Below are positions 47,449-57,075 of a stretch of DNA of 64,000 bases, in pieces. The DNA lies in assembly GCF_016234775.1 (NCBI RefSeq), contig NZ_JACRAH010000018.1:1-64000 (forward strand), read 5' to 3'. The notes beneath the pieces were generated by a model. That model made no database searches, had not been told where the DNA came from, and saw nothing but the letters and a program-made list of their open reading frames with translations. Made by a program: the position numbers and the translations under genes. The stretch is from Aquabacterium sp. (GTDB taxonomy: Bacteria > Pseudomonadota > Gammaproteobacteria > Burkholderiales > Burkholderiaceae_C). The number at the start of each line of letters is the position of its first letter. Position 1 is the stretch's first letter.

Positions 47449-49179
47449 ATGGATTTCGCAGACACCCGTACCCGCCTGATTGGTTACGTGCGCCCGCAAT
47501 GGCGCCAGCTAGCCGTTGCCGTCGCCTTGTTCCTGGCAAGTTCCGCCGTTGAGCCCATGGTTCCGGCCCTCTTCAAAAAGCTGATCGACTCCGGATTCAA
47601 GGACGGCCTCAAGTACCCCCTGTGGCTGGTACCGATCATCGTGATCGGCCTCTTTGTCGTACGCGGCCTGTTCAACTTCGCCGGCACGTTCGTCATGAGT
47701 TCGGCGACAACGATGATCGTGCTGAACCTGCGGCGAGACCTGATGCGCGCCTTGTTGAAGGCCGACTCCAAATTGTTCACCACGGTTGGCCCTGGGCTGG
47801 CTGTCAGCAAGATCATCAATGATCCCCAGTCCGCATCGGGTTCCCTGGGTAGTGCGGTGATCTCGATCGTTCGCGACGCCTCCACCCTGATATTTTTGGT
47901 CGGCTACCTCCTCTATCTCAACGCCGCGCTGACCCTGCTCGCCTTCGTATCCATGCCGCTGCTGGCATTCAGTGTCAAGCTGATCCGCAAGCGGCTGAAC
48001 AAGGTGGGTGAAGCCCAGTACCTGGCACAGCAAAAACTGGTGACCTGCGTAGACGACAACGCGCGAGCCTGGCGCGTCGTGCGGACATTCGATGCCACCG
48101 AGTTTGAGTTACAGCGCTTCGATGGTGCTGCGGTGCACCACCGCCGCATGACGATGAAACAGATCGCCACGAGTGCGCTGGTCACGCCGATCACGCAAGT
48201 GCTGGCTGCGGTGGGCGTGTCCATCATTCTGACGCTGGCCATCTGGCAGGCGAGCCAAGGCTCATCCACTGTCGGCGAATTCGTCTCATTCATCACCGCC
48301 CTGCTGATGACGATCTCACCAATGCGCCACCTCACCGACATCTACACCCCGATCTCAGGTGCGCTCATCACGATCAAAGGTGCGTTTGAACTCATCAACG
48401 CCCCCCCTGAGCCCGACACTGGCACCGGCACGCTGCCCACCTGCAAGGGCGACATCGCCTTCCACAACGTGAATCTGCAATACGAAGGCGCCAACCACCC
48501 CGCCCTCGACGGACTCAGCCTCGACATCCAGGCCGGCCAAACCATCGCCCTGGTCGGCTCGTCCGGTGCGGGTAAAAGCACGGTCGTCAGCACCCTGCTG
48601 CGCTTTGCCTACCCCAACTCCGGCAGCATCACGCTGGACGGCACCCCGATCGACACGCTGAAACTCGCCAGCCTGCGCCGCCATTTCGCAGTCGTCTCAC
48701 AAGACATCGTCCTGTTTGAAGGCTCGGTCGCACAAAACATTGCCTACGCCAGCCCGCACGGCGTGGATCTGGTCAAGGTCGAACGCTGCCTGCGCGCCGC
48801 CAACCTGTGGAACCACGTCCAGACCATGCCCGGCGGTATGGACGCCGACATCGGCACCAACGGCAGCAAGCTCTCCGGCGGCCAACGCCAGCGCCTGGCC
48901 ATCGCCCGCGCGCTCTACCGCGACGCCGCCGTCTGGATCTTTGACGAGGCCACCTCCGCCCTGGATTCGGAATCTGAAGCCGTGGTGCAGCGCTCCATCG
49001 AAGACCTGCGCGGCAGCAAGACACTGATCCTGATTGCCCACCGCCTGAGCACCATCCGCAACGCCGACTGCATCTACGTCATGGCCGAAGGCAAGGTCGT
49101 CGAGCGGGGCACCCACGCGGAACTCATGGCCCTGGGTGGCATCTATGCCGGCATGGTTCGGATCCAGTCGGCGCACTGA
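47449..49179 (+). CDS. msbA: Lipid A export ABC transporter, MsbA
   Basis: This 576-residue half-transporter flips lipid A-core across the inner membrane. It has six N-terminal helices (about 20-320) and a nucleotide-binding domain with Walker A GSSGAGKST, signature LSGGQRQRLAIARAL and Walker B WIFDEATSALD. The start is read as ATG 47449; a TTG at 47437 would add four residues. No clear Shine-Dalgarno precedes either, which suggests coupling to waaC. Confidence 0.93.
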   Translation: MDFADTRTRLIGYVRPQWRQLAVAVALFLASSAVEPMVPALFKKLIDSGFKDGLKYPLWLVPIIVIGLFVVRGLFNFAGTFVMSSATTMIVLNLRRDLMRALLKADSKLFTTVGPGLAVSKIINDPQSASGSLGSAVISIVRDASTLIFLVGYLLYLNAALTLLAFVSMPLLAFSVKLIRKRLNKVGEAQYLAQQKLVTCVDDNARAWRVVRTFDATEFELQRFDGAAVHHRRMTMKQIATSALVTPITQVLAAVGVSIILTLAIWQASQGSSTVGEFVSFITALLMTISPMRHLTDIYTPISGALITIKGAFELINAPPEPDTGTGTLPTCKGDIAFHNVNLQYEGANHPALDGLSLDIQAGQTIALVGSSGAGKSTVVSTLLRFAYPNSGSITLDGTPIDTLKLASLRRHFAVVSQDIVLFEGSVAQNIAYASPHGVDLVKVERCLRAANLWNHVQTMPGGMDADIGTNGSKLSGGQRQRLAIARALYRDAAVWIFDEATSALDSESEAVVQRSIEDLRGSKTLILIAHRLSTIRNADCIYVMAEGKVVERGTHAELMALGGIYAGMVRIQSAH

Positions 49180-49247
49180 TGCCTGCGCCAACATAATCAA
49201 GCCCGAATTTAGCTGCCCAACCGGGCATTAATACGGTTTACAGGCTC

Positions 49248-49284
49248 GCTTGAATAGGTAATGATTTACCTTTGATATTCAAGC
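49248..49284 (+). promoter_or_regulatory. 37-base nested palindrome upstream of pilB
   Basis: GCTTGAATA (49248-49256) pairs perfectly with TATTCAAGC (49276-49284). Inside it, GGTAA and TTACC (49257-49261/49266-49270) pair around TGAT. It lies 24 bases before the pilB ATG in an AT-rich patch, with no run of T residues after it. It may be an operator or a 5-prime mRNA fold for the pil operon. A smaller GCCCG/CGGGC hairpin (49201-49226) precedes it and may mark the msbA end. Confidence 0.5.
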
Positions 49285-49307
49285 ATTATCGGTTTTTGTG
49301 AATTTAC

Positions 49308-51032
<1,725 letters not shown>

Positions 51033-51063
51033 ACATCGACGCACCGTTACGGAGTTTTGTCAC

Positions 51064-52281
51064 ATGGCCACGGCTGCTGCCAATAAACCGCAAGATACTG
51101 TCTACGAATGGGAAGGCAAGGACCGCAACGGCAAAGTCGTGCGCGGGGAAATGCGGGCGGGCGGCGAGGCCATGGTGGGTGCCACGCTGCGCCGCCAGGG
51201 CATCCTGGTCCAGAAGGTCAAGAAACGCCGTATCAGCAGCGGTGGCTCGGTCAAACCCAAGGACATCGCCATCCTCACCCGCCAGTTGGCCACCATGATG
51301 AAGGCCGGCGTGCCCTTGCTGCAGTCGTTCGACATCGTGGCCCGGGGCTCGACCAACCCGCGCGTGACCAAGCTGCTCAACGACATCCGTGGCGATGTGG
51401 AAACGGGTACCAGCCTGTCGGCAGCCTTCCGCAAGCACCCCATGTACTTCGACGCGCTGTACTGCAACCTCGTCGAAGCGGGTGAAGCCGCCGGTATTCT
51501 GGAAGCCCTGCTGGATCGCCTGGCAACCTACCAGGAAAAAACAATCGCCATCAAGCAGAAGATCAAGTCGGCGCTGACCTACCCTACAGCCGTGCTGGTG
51601 GTGGCCTTTGTCGTGGTCGCCGTCATCATGATCTTCGTGATCCCGGCATTCAAGGAAGTGTTCACCTCCTTCGGCGCAGACCTGCCCGCCCCGACGCTGT
51701 TCGTGATGGCCATGTCCGAGATCTTCGTGAGCTACTGGTGGGCCATTTTTGGCACCATCGGTGGCGGCCTGTATTTCTTCTTCCAGACCTGGAAGCGTTC
51801 CGAGCCCATGCAAAAACGCATGGACCGCCTGCTGCTGAAAATGCCCGTGTTCGGCGATCTGCTTTACAAATCTGCCGTGGCCCGCTGGACGCGCACCCTG
51901 TCCACCATGTTTGCAGCCGGTGTGCCCCTGGTTGAAGCGCTGGATTCCGTGGGCGGCGCCGCCGGCAACGCCGTTTTTGCGGAAGCCACCGAGCAGATCC
52001 AGAAAGACGTGTCCACCGGCACCAGCCTGACCACCGCCATGCAGTCGACCAACATCTTCCCGGTGATGGTGCTGCAGATGGGCGCGATCGGCGAAGAATC
52101 CGGCGCGCTGGATCAAATGCTGGGCAAAGCCGCCGATTTCTACGAAGAAGAAGTCGACGAGGCCGTCAAGGCATTGTCCAGCCTGATGGAGCCCTTCATC
52201 ATCGTGATCCTGGGCACCATCATCGGCGGCATCGTGGTCTCGATGTACCTGCCCATCTTCAAGCTCGGCCAGGTCGTTTGA
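51064..52281 (+). CDS. pilC: Type IV pilus inner-membrane platform protein
   Basis: This 405-residue PilC has two copies of the GspF domain (about 70-195 and 275-395), each followed by a membrane helix, plus the early VRGEMRAGGEAMVGATLRR segment. It anchors the pilus machine in the inner membrane and contacts PilB. The stop overlaps the pilD start at a TGATG junction, so the two are coupled. Confidence 0.95.
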   Translation: MATAAANKPQDTVYEWEGKDRNGKVVRGEMRAGGEAMVGATLRRQGILVQKVKKRRISSGGSVKPKDIAILTRQLATMMKAGVPLLQSFDIVARGSTNPRVTKLLNDIRGDVETGTSLSAAFRKHPMYFDALYCNLVEAGEAAGILEALLDRLATYQEKTIAIKQKIKSALTYPTAVLVVAFVVVAVIMIFVIPAFKEVFTSFGADLPAPTLFVMAMSEIFVSYWWAIFGTIGGGLYFFFQTWKRSEPMQKRMDRLLLKMPVFGDLLYKSAVARWTRTLSTMFAAGVPLVEALDSVGGAAGNAVFAEATEQIQKDVSTGTSLTTAMQSTNIFPVMVLQMGAIGEESGALDQMLGKAADFYEEEVDEAVKALSSLMEPFIIVILGTIIGGIVVSMYLPIFKLGQVV

Positions 52282-53147
52282 TGCCGGATCAGCTCCTGCC
52301 GATTCTTGATGTCGTCCTGACACCCTGGGGCCTTGCCCTGCTTGGCTTGTGCGTCGGCAGCTTCCTCAATGTGGTGATCCACCGCATGCCATTGATGCTG
52401 GAGCGTCAATGGCAAAGCGATGCACGCGCCATGCTGGAGCTGCCTGAATCCACCACAGAAGCCGCGCCGCTGACCCTGTCCAAACCCGCCTCACGGTGCC
52501 CGAAGTGCGGCCATCAGATCCGCTGGTTTGAAAACATCCCCCTGATCAGCTGGCTGGTGCTGCGGGGCAAATGCTCGGCCTGCGGCACTGCGATTGGCGT
52601 GCGCTATCCGTTGGTTGAACTGGCCACTGGCGCCCTGTTCGCCGCCTGCTACTGGCGCTTTGGTGCTGAGCCGACCACCCTGCTGTGGTGCGGCTTCGTG
52701 GCCGTGCTGGTCGCTGCCGCCATGATCGACTGGGACACCACCTTGCTGCCAGATGACCTGACCCTGCCGCTGCTGTGGGCTGGCCTGGTTGCCGCCGCAC
52801 TGGGCTGGAACCTGCCACTCAAGGAAGCCCTGTGGGGCGCGGTGGCAGGCTACCTGTCCCTGTGGTCGGTTTACTGGCTGTTCAAGCTGACCACCGGCAA
52901 AGAAGGCATGGGTTATGGCGACTTCAAACTGCTGGCCGCACTCGGTGCCTGGCTGGGCTGGCCCATGATCCTGCCGATCGTGCTGGCTTCGTCCGTGCTG
53001 GGCGCCATCATCGGCATTGGCATGAAGGTCACCGGCCAATTGCGTGAGGGCGTTTACGTACCCTATGGCCCCTTCCTGGCTGGCGCGGGTCTGGTCGTCA
53101 CCATGGCCGGCCAACAGCGCGTGCTGCAATGGCTGGGCTGGGCCTGA
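52281..53147 (+). CDS. pilD: Prepilin peptidase / N-methyltransferase
   Basis: This 288-residue aspartic peptidase cleaves and methylates type IV prepilins. It has the tetracysteine cytoplasmic loop [19 protein letters not shown] with a second CSAC pair, and the two catalytic aspartates in [14 protein letters not shown] and [18 protein letters not shown]. Seven to eight helices follow. ATG 52281 is chosen at the TGATG overlap with pilC. coaE starts inside its 3-prime end. Confidence 0.95.
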   Translation: MPDQLLPILDVVLTPWGLALLGLCVGSFLNVVIHRMPLMLERQWQSDARAMLELPESTTEAAPLTLSKPASRCPKCGHQIRWFENIPLISWLVLRGKCSACGTAIGVRYPLVELATGALFAACYWRFGAEPTTLLWCGFVAVLVAAAMIDWDTTLLPDDLTLPLLWAGLVAAALGWNLPLKEALWGAVAGYLSLWSVYWLFKLTTGKEGMGYGDFKLLAALGAWLGWPMILPIVLASSVLGAIIGIGMKVTGQLREGVYVPYGPFLAGAGLVVTMAGQQRVLQWLGWA

Positions 53148-53764
53148 ACACCGGCGGCAAGCGCCTGACCATCGGGCTGACAGGCGGCATCGGCAGCGGC
53201 AAATCCACCGTCAGCCAGATGCTGGTGGATCTGGGTGCCCATCTGGTCGACATGGATGCCATCTCCCGCTCGCTGACCGCCCCTCAAGGCGCCGCCATTG
53301 ACGCCATCACCCAACACTTCGGCCCCGACTTCATCGATGCCAGTGGCGCGATGGACCGCAACCGCATGCGCGAGTTGGCCTTTGCCGACCCAGGTGCGAT
53401 GGCGCGCCTCGAAGGCATCCTGCACCCCCTGATCGGGCAACATGCAGCAGCCCGCGCTGCCCTCGCCCTACCCGCGCAGCACATCGTCTACGACGTGCCC
53501 CTGCTGGCTGAATCAGGCCGCCTGTGGCGAGACAAGGTCGATCGCGTGCTCGTCATCGACACCTCGCCCGAGACCCAGATCGCCCGCGTCATGGTGCGCT
53601 CCGGCTGGCCCCGCGAAGCCGTTGAAAAGGTCCTGGCCAAGCAGGCCCAGCGCGAAACGCGGCTGGCATTGGCTGATCACGTGATCCTCAATGAGGGCTT
53701 GAGCCTGGAAGAGTTGCGCGCAGAAGTCGAGAAGCTCTGGCGTCTGTGGAACAATGGTGTCTGA
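53129..53764 (+). CDS. coaE: Dephospho-CoA kinase
   Basis: This 211-residue P-loop kinase catalyses the last step of coenzyme A synthesis. The phosphate-binding loop is [12 protein letters not shown], with [10 protein letters not shown] and the lid-region [14 protein letters not shown]. Length is normal. ATG 53129 overlaps pilD by 19 bases; the first ten residues are extra and a later start is possible. It is conserved between pilD and zapD in many proteobacteria. Confidence 0.94.
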   Translation: MAGLGLNTGGKRLTIGLTGGIGSGKSTVSQMLVDLGAHLVDMDAISRSLTAPQGAAIDAITQHFGPDFIDASGAMDRNRMRELAFADPGAMARLEGILHPLIGQHAAARAALALPAQHIVYDVPLLAESGRLWRDKVDRVLVIDTSPETQIARVMVRSGWPREAVEKVLAKQAQRETRLALADHVILNEGLSLEELRAEVEKLWRLWNNGV

Positions 53765-53795
53765 TCGTGTTTGAACTGCTTCATCAGGTGGCGCA

Positions 53796-54554
53796 TTGAT
53801 CCTCTACGAATACCCTTTCGGCGAAAGCATCCGCACGATGCTGCGGTTGGAACATCTCTTCAACCGTCTGGGCATCCTGATGTGGCGCGAAGCCCCAGTG
53901 GATCACCATTACGCACTGTCCACGATCTTCGAGATCATGGATGTGGCCTCGCGCGCCGATCTCAAAAGTGATCTGCTGCGCGACCTGGATCGCTACAAGC
54001 TCCAGTTCCAGGGCTACCGCGGCAACCCGGCCATCCAGGAAAGCGTGCTCGACGATGTGCTCTCGCGCATCGAACGCGTGTACAGCGGCCTGAACCAATT
54101 GCCGGGCAAGGCGGGCCAATCGCTGTCCAGCAACGACTGGCTGATGAGCATCCGCAGCCGCATCAGCATTCCCGGCGGCACCTGCGAATTCGATCTGCCC
54201 TCGTACTACGCCTGGCAGCAAGAGCCTGCGGCCAAACGCCAGGCCGACCTGCAGCAATGGATCAGCACCCTCACGCCACTGGCCGAGGCTCTGAAGCTGA
54301 TGCTCAGCCTGCTGCGTGATGCCGGGCACCCGCACATGGTTGCGGCGCCTTGCGGGCAATACCAGCAGAACCTGAAAGACAACCGCAGCTACCTGCTGCT
54401 GCGCCTGCGCATTGACCCAGCGCTCGGCCTGATCCCCGAGATCAGCGCCAACCGCCTGATGGTGTCCATCCGCCTGATGCGGCCGGATGCCGATGGCAAG
54501 CTCAAGATCGCCTCGGATCTGGATGCCGGGTTCGAGTTGACGCTCTGCGCCTGA
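53796..54554 (+). CDS. zapD: Cell division protein ZapD
   Basis: This 252-residue DUF1342/ZapD protein cross-links FtsZ filaments at the division ring. The N-terminal ILYEYPFGESIRTMLRLEHLF and the middle ADLKSDLLRDLDRYK are typical. The start is a TTG at 53796, since the sequence begins exactly there in homologues and AGGTGG lies four bases upstream; no closer ATG exists. It sits between coaE and yacG in the usual order. Confidence 0.92.
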   Translation: MILYEYPFGESIRTMLRLEHLFNRLGILMWREAPVDHHYALSTIFEIMDVASRADLKSDLLRDLDRYKLQFQGYRGNPAIQESVLDDVLSRIERVYSGLNQLPGKAGQSLSSNDWLMSIRSRISIPGGTCEFDLPSYYAWQQEPAAKRQADLQQWISTLTPLAEALKLMLSLLRDAGHPHMVAAPCGQYQQNLKDNRSYLLLRLRIDPALGLIPEISANRLMVSIRLMRPDADGKLKIASDLDAGFELTLCA

Positions 54555-54580
54555 AGCAAGGCCTGACAAAGAGACTGACC

Positions 54581-54781
54581 ATGAGCAGTACAGACAAGAA
54601 GCTGGAAGTCCGCTGCCCCTCATGCGGCACCATGCACACCTACAGCACCGACAACCCTTACAGGCCTTTTTGCAGCAAGGGCTGCAAGGCGATTGATCTG
54701 GGCGCCTGGGCGAGCGAGAGTTACAGGGTAGAGGCCAAGCCAACGACCGAAGACTTGCTGGACCCCGATCCAGCGCCATAG
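54581..54781 (+). CDS. yacG: DNA gyrase inhibitor YacG
   Basis: This 66-residue zinc protein has the YacG pattern: CPSCG, then CSKGC and CKAIDLGAWASESYRV, the last segment being conserved in the family. In E. coli YacG binds the GyrB C-terminus and inhibits DNA gyrase. The gene follows zapD by 26 bases, as in many gammaproteobacteria and betaproteobacteria. Length is normal. Confidence 0.92.
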   Translation: MSSTDKKLEVRCPSCGTMHTYSTDNPYRPFCSKGCKAIDLGAWASESYRVEAKPTTEDLLDPDPAP

Positions 54782-54796
54782 ACGACTGCCAACACC

Positions 54797-55231
54797 ATGA
54801 GCCCCAACCATGCGCCCGACCTGGCTGCGGCACTGGCCGACGAAGGCCCTGTCGTCATCGCGTTGCGACGAGCTTTCCCCCATGCGCTGGGCATCTATGC
54901 CTTCGGGAGCATGGTGCAAGGCACAGCAAGATCAGACAGCGATCTGGATCTGGCCATTCTGGTAGAAGGATACGCTGCGCCACTGGCACTATGGGAGGCG
55001 GCAAATGAACTGACAGGGCTACTCCACAGGCCTGTCGACCTGCTCGACTTTCGAGCAGCCAGCACGGTGATGCAAGACCAGATACTGAACAAAGGTAGAA
55101 GGTTGTGGGGGAAGGAGCCCCAAGCAGGACTCTATGAATGCTTCGCCATGAGCGAAAAAGGCCGACTGGAAGAAGCCCGTGCGGGGATACTGACCGACAT
55201 CGCCAAGGAAGGTCGTGTTTATGGCAGATGA
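54797..55231 (+). CDS. mntA: MntA-type antitoxin, minimal nucleotidyltransferase
   Basis: This 144-residue protein has the nucleotidyltransferase motif GS-x10-D-x-D: Gly37-Ser38 with Asp49 and Asp51 in FGSMVQGTARSDSDLDLAIL. In the HEPN/MNT system of Shewanella, MntA adds AMP to a tyrosine of the HepT RNase and so silences it. The gene overlaps the HepT-like gene by 11 bases in the standard antitoxin-first order. It follows yacG by 15 bases, so it may be a recent insertion after the conserved pil-coaE-zapD-yacG block. Confidence 0.88.
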   Translation: MSPNHAPDLAAALADEGPVVIALRRAFPHALGIYAFGSMVQGTARSDSDLDLAILVEGYAAPLALWEAANELTGLLHRPVDLLDFRAASTVMQDQILNKGRRLWGKEPQAGLYECFAMSEKGRLEEARAGILTDIAKEGRVYGR

Positions 55232-55643
55232 CGTTCTACTCAACAAGGCCGCCACGATCGAGCGTTGCGTCGCCCGGGCACGCGAGGAATACGCCGCAGC
55301 GGGGGCCAACTTCCATGCCGATTATTCCAGGCAGGATGCCGCCATTCTGAACATTCAGCGCGCCTGCGAAGCGGCCCTCGACATTGCCTATCATTTGATC
55401 AGGGCGCACAAACTGGGCCTGCCGCAAAGCGCCCGAGACGCCTTTGATCTGTTGGCGCAAGCCACGCTGCTGGATCCGCCACTGGCAGAAGCCATGAAAA
55501 AGATGGCCGGTTATCGCCATATTGCAGTCCACAACGACCAAAAATTGTTGCTGCCCATCACAGAAAACATCATCCAGCACCATCTGGATGAGTTCTCGCA
55601 GTTCACATCCGTACTGATCAAGCAGCAAAGTGGTCTGCCGTGA
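55221..55643 (+). CDS. hepT: HepT-like HEPN toxin (DUF86)
   Basis: This 140-residue HEPN-domain protein is the predicted RNase toxin partner of MntA. The nuclease motif R-x4-H is seen at Arg99-His104 in YRHIAVHND. In classical HepT the motif continues as R-x4-H-x-Y, and that Tyr is the AMPylation site used by MntA; here the position is Asp106. ATG 55221 has AAGGAAGG about 8 bases upstream. It overlaps mntA by 11 bases. Confidence 0.88.
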   Translation: MADDVLLNKAATIERCVARAREEYAAAGANFHADYSRQDAAILNIQRACEAALDIAYHLIRAHKLGLPQSARDAFDLLAQATLLDPPLAEAMKKMAGYRHIAVHNDQKLLLPITENIIQHHLDEFSQFTSVLIKQQSGLP

Positions 55644-55931
55644 ACACAATCGGAAGAGGCGCCTGACGCAAAACAAAAAAGCGACAGTTTTACGGGCAAT
55701 TTCAGGTTGCTGAATTGGCTGAAAGGACTAGGATGTACCGATGCTGCAGCGCAATAAGCACGCCATCTTTCGAGGAAGCAACATGAAAGATCGTCATTCA
55801 AGGCCGCCTGTACCACGCGCTCGTCCCGCAGTGGCATCACCCAGTTGCTACGCTGGCTGCCACTACACTTATACGCATCACGCCAAAGCGTCCTGACTGG
55901 GACCTGGCGCAACAAAATAGCGGGAGCGAAC

Positions 55932-57047
55932 GTGGCCACAATGTTGACTTGGGGGCTGGCGTCTGTTTTGGGCAGCAGCTTCGTGGTGTGCGCCCTGCTT
56001 GTACTGACACAGCGCTGGCATGGCAAGCTCTCTCTTGACCACGATCTGGCTGGCATTCAGAAAATCCACGCCAAACCGGTGCCCCGTATAGGCGGGCTGG
56101 GCTTGGCTTTCGGATTGCTCATCGCGGTCATCACCGGCTACGCCAACGGTGGCAAGACCTACCCGACCACACTGATCCTGCTTGCATGTGCTGCGCCAGT
56201 GTTCCTCGCAGGCCTTGCGGAAGATCTGACCAAGAAGGTTCGCGTCCGCACACGGCTTCTGGCGTCGTTTGCCTCGGCAGCCCTGGCCATCTGGATGCTG
56301 GACATCCGATACACACACCTGGACACCATTGGTCTGGACGCACTGATCCAGTACCCCGTTTTTTCGGTTTTGTTCACCGTTTTTGCCGTTGGTGGCGTCA
56401 CGCACTCCATCAACATCATTGACGGCTTGAATGGCCTGGCGGCCGGCACGGTGTCCATCATGCTGGCTGGGCTGGCGGCCTTGGCCTGGATGCACGGTGA
56501 TGTCCTGGTCATGAAACTGTGCCTTTGGGGCATTGCATCCATGGTCGGCTTCCTGTTGCTGAACTACCCGTTTGGGCGCATCTTCCTGGGGGACGGTGGC
56601 GCCTACCTCGCGGGCTTCTGGCTGGCACAGTGCGGGGTGATGTTCCTGGAGCGGAACCCTGGCGTGTCTGCGTGGGCCTTGATGCTGGTGTGGATCTATC
56701 CGGTGTGGGAAACGGTGTTCTCCATGTACCGCCGTCGCGTCAAGGAGGGGATCCAGACCGGTCAGGCCGATTCGGGGCACTTGCATCAACTGATCTACCA
56801 GCGCCTGCGCATGAAGGCACAAGCCAAGGGGGGGCCTAGCCCGGATTGGCGTGGGCATGGTTTGGCAAGCGCAGCCATCTGGGCGATGGTGGTGGGGTGT
56901 CAGCTCGTCGCGGTAGTTGCCAGTGAGAATACGACCATCACCTGCATTGCGGTGTGGACCTATGCGGCTGGGTATGTTTGGCTCTATCGAAGGCTGAGCC
57001 CCCACAACAAACACGTCCACCAGCATGCTCATGCTGCCAATGTTTGA
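55932..57047 (+). CDS. WecA/MraY-family polyprenyl-phosphate sugar-1-phosphate transferase
   Basis: This membrane enzyme of about 371 residues has around eleven helices and the family motifs KPVPRIGGLGLAFG, a metal-binding SINIIDGLNGLAAG and FLGDGGAYLAGFWLAQ. Such proteins move GlcNAc-1-P, GalNAc-1-P or a similar sugar phosphate from UDP-sugar to undecaprenyl phosphate and start O-antigen, capsule or related glycan synthesis. GTG 55932 is preferred because GGGAG lies five bases upstream; ATG 55941 is an alternative. The 288 bases before it hold only a weak promoter-like TTGCTG-16-TAGGAT (55707-55734). Confidence 0.87.
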   Translation: MATMLTWGLASVLGSSFVVCALLVLTQRWHGKLSLDHDLAGIQKIHAKPVPRIGGLGLAFGLLIAVITGYANGGKTYPTTLILLACAAPVFLAGLAEDLTKKVRVRTRLLASFASAALAIWMLDIRYTHLDTIGLDALIQYPVFSVLFTVFAVGGVTHSINIIDGLNGLAAGTVSIMLAGLAALAWMHGDVLVMKLCLWGIASMVGFLLLNYPFGRIFLGDGGAYLAGFWLAQCGVMFLERNPGVSAWALMLVWIYPVWETVFSMYRRRVKEGIQTGQADSGHLHQLIYQRLRMKAQAKGGPSPDWRGHGLASAAIWAMVVGCQLVAVVASENTTITCIAVWTYAAGYVWLYRRLSPHNKHVHQHAHAANV

Positions 57048-57075
57048 CAGACACAGGCTTGCTTTGTCCAGTCAC

